Assembly: GCA_017854655.1 (NCBI GenBank)
Contig: JAFMHF010000013.1
Location: forward strand, 1 to 37,648
Direction of reading: 5' to 3'
Source of the DNA: Puniceicoccaceae bacterium
GTDB taxonomy: Bacteria; Verrucomicrobiota; Verrucomicrobiia; Opitutales; Coraliomargaritaceae
Length of the DNA: 37,648 nucleotides
Shown here: in pieces, positions 35,989-37,648 of the stretch
Layout of the letters: each line of letters opens with the position of its first letter
How positions within the stretch are numbered: the stretch's first letter is position 1
Translations under genes and position numbers: made by a program
The notes under the pieces: model-generated
Seen by the model: only the letters and a program-made list of their open reading frames with translations
Database searches by the model: none
What the model was told of the DNA's origin: nothing

Positions 35989-37648
35989 ATGCATGTCGAT
36001 GAACACCTCGGGCTGAAGCGTCAGTCCCTAATATCCTACATCTGGAGCCAAAAGAAACATCTTTGGATCTATGCGTTCTTTCGCGTCATTAGCATCTTAG
36101 CGATCACACCGTTTCCTGTGATTACGCAGCGAATCGTTGATCAGTCCGTCGCAAATCGAGATCTGAATGAGGTTTTGTATTATACGGGTATCTCATTGGC
36201 GTTGCTGGGGTTGCACCTCGTCTCGATGAAAATTGCAGTGCGCTATCTCGCTGTTGATGTGCAGTTAATCCTGCGCGAGCTTCGCTCCCGCCTTTTTCAC
36301 AAGCTCAATTTCATGCATTTCAGGTTCTTGGATTCAGTCCAGACTGGTCGACTGCTTTCAAAATATACCTTCGATACCAACAACATTGAGTTCACGCTGA
36401 TCATGATCGTCACGGCGGTCATACCTGAGTTGTTCCGGTCATTTCTGCTGATCGCGATGCTGACGTATATTAATGCGTGGCTATTGCTAATCGTAGCGGT
36501 GTGCGTACCGATCTTCGCAATCGTTCGCTATTACTACTTCAAGCCGATCGAGGCGAGCAACCACGCTGTGCGTCTCGCTCGCGAGGACATGGCTGGGCAA
36601 GCCAACGAGTTCATCTCTGCGATTAAATTGGTGCGCGGCTATGGGCAGGAGCAGCAAGCGCGCCAGCAGATGGATCAACTGAGTGATGCCTATAGCGATG
36701 AGCGCGTCGATCAGATGCGCCTCAATCAAGGGCTCGGATACATTCTGTTTACTGCCGTCTCGGCACTCTCAATCATTGCCGTCGCAGCATGCGGATGGCT
36801 GGTAATTGAAGATAAACTGACCTTAGGTGCGATGGTCGCACTAGTCGCATCGCTACCGATTTGCTTTCAACCGATTCACATGCTCACGCAATTTAGTATG
36901 CAATATCTTCTCGGTGCCGAAAGTTTCCGTAGCATTAAGGAGCTAATGGATTCAGGCTATGTCGAGGAATGGCAGGGTACGCAATCATTGGGCGATGTCG
37001 CTGGTCAGATTGAGTTTAACAATGTTTCTTTCGCATACGATGAGTCGAAGCCCAGAGTCATACACGATTTTTCAACGACCATCAAAACGGGCGAACATGT
37101 TGCTTTTGTCGGGCCGAGTGGTTCAGGGAAAAGCACACTGGTAAGCCTAATGCTCGGTTTCTACGCAGCTACCGAAGGCGCCATTCAGATCGACGGCGTA
37201 CCTCAGCGCGAGATTGATATCCGCCAATTCCGCCTCAACTGCGCAATTGTCATGCAGGACAACCTGTTGCTCTCAGGCTCATTATTGGACAACATCCGCT
37301 TCGGTCGACCAACTGCTAGTATTGAAGAGGTGCGTGAAGCAGCCTTGAATGCAAATGCATTGGAATTCATCGAGGAACTACCGGACGGCTTCGATACCAA
37401 AGTAGGGGAACGCGGGGTGAGCTTATCTGGCGGACAGAGGCAACGCATCGCTATTGCGCGTGCGCTGCTACGTGACCCTAAGGTGCTGATCCTCGACGAG
37501 GCCACTAGTGCTCTGGACTACGAGAGTGAGCGTCTTGTCCAAGAAGCATTCGAACGGCTAGCTCATGGGCGCACGACTATCACGATAGCCCACCGACTGA
37601 GCACGATTCGAAATGCAGATCGTATCATCGTTCTCAAGAAGGGCAAAA
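35989..37648 (+). CDS. ABC exporter, MsbA/lipid-type (3' end beyond the window)
   Basis: The frame opens at ATG 35989 (MHVDEHLGLKRQSLISYIW) and is still open at the window end, giving 553 residues. The N-terminal half has six hydrophobic segments of a type-1 exporter (about residues 20-330). The ATPase domain has Walker A GPSGSGKST (about residue 375), the Q-loop VMQDN, signature LSGGQRQR, Walker B VLILDEATSALD and the H-loop TIAHRLSTI. The half-transporter layout matches MsbA-like exporters of lipids, drugs or peptides; substrate cannot be told from this. The missing part should be only the last few dozen residues. It follows the TPR-like gene by 33 bp. Confidence 0.93.
   Translation, partial: MHVDEHLGLKRQSLISYIWSQKKHLWIYAFFRVISILAITPFPVITQRIVDQSVANRDLNEVLYYTGISLALLGLHLVSMKIAVRYLAVDVQLILRELRSRLFHKLNFMHFRFLDSVQTGRLLSKYTFDTNNIEFTLIMIVTAVIPELFRSFLLIAMLTYINAWLLLIVAVCVPIFAIVRYYYFKPIEASNHAVRLAREDMAGQANEFISAIKLVRGYGQEQQARQQMDQLSDAYSDERVDQMRLNQGLGYILFTAVSALSIIAVAACGWLVIEDKLTLGAMVALVASLPICFQPIHMLTQFSMQYLLGAESFRSIKELMDSGYVEEWQGTQSLGDVAGQIEFNNVSFAYDESKPRVIHDFSTTIKTGEHVAFVGPSGSGKSTLVSLMLGFYAATEGAIQIDGVPQREIDIRQFRLNCAIVMQDNLLLSGSLLDNIRFGRPTASIEEVREAALNANALEFIEELPDGFDTKVGERGVSLSGGQRQRIAIARALLRDPKVLILDEATSALDYESERLVQEAFERLAHGRTTITIAHRLSTIRNADRIIVLKKGK

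Noticed and set aside
1-37648. CRISPR arrays, insertion sequences, prophage or integrase genes.
   Set aside because: No regularly spaced direct repeats, transposase or integrase motifs were found in any frame I could read; the repeats present are short hairpins or small tandem arrays.

Overview
The window looks like a chromosomal segment of a marine-type member of Verrucomicrobiota, probably class Opitutae near Puniceicoccales/Coraliomargaritaceae. This placement is an inference. It rests on the DUF1592/DUF1552 cytochrome pair typical of the Planctomycetota-Verrucomicrobiota group, the scarcity of Shine-Dalgarno sites, a bacterial SUI1 protein, and many short GC-rich hairpin repeats. No phage, plasmid, insertion sequence, CRISPR, tRNA or rRNA was seen. 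About 27 protein genes are supported.

Layout. Positions 1-271 hold repeat hairpins and no gene. Positions 272-4516 (minus) carry a membrane-anchored multi-heme DUF1592-type protein followed by a Tat-exported DUF1552 protein. Positions 4864-13382 (plus) form a tightly coupled MoxR/Bat operon: MoxR AAA ATPase, DUF58 protein, an unnamed membrane protein, BatA, a BatB-TPR fusion and a BatD-BatE-like fusion. Positions 13529-15379 (plus) hold a ParA/MinD-type ATPase and an unrecognised partner with an amphipathic C-terminal tail. Positions 15455-21090 (minus) are the 2-oxoglutarate dehydrogenase operon sucA-sucB-lpd. Positions 21302-21909 (plus) are a 70-residue unknown coupled to a SUI1/YciH protein.

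Positions 21978-30044 (minus) run, in transcription order: SulP transporter, tandem universal stress protein, aldose 1-epimerase, Uup-type ABC-F ATPase, cytidylate-kinase-like protein and a BaiN/HI0933-type flavoprotein. Positions 30298-33753 (plus) encode a SWIM-SNF2 helicase-like ATPase, divergent from SulP. Positions 33917-34948 (minus) are rplU-rpmA, a strong terminator, and a small membrane protein just beyond it. Positions 35092-37648 (plus) are an atypical Fur-family regulator, a small TPR-like protein and an ABC exporter cut by the window end.

Most genes are housekeeping. The least explained parts are: (i) a dispersed family of hairpins with a near-constant GCGGAG loop and a covarying stem, one pair of which lies inside the reading frame of a Bat-operon gene; (ii) a second CGCAAGCG hairpin family, one copy of which lies inside the BaiN-like gene; (iii) the ParA-type ATPase with its unknown partner; and (iv) a Fur homologue lacking the usual central histidine cluster.
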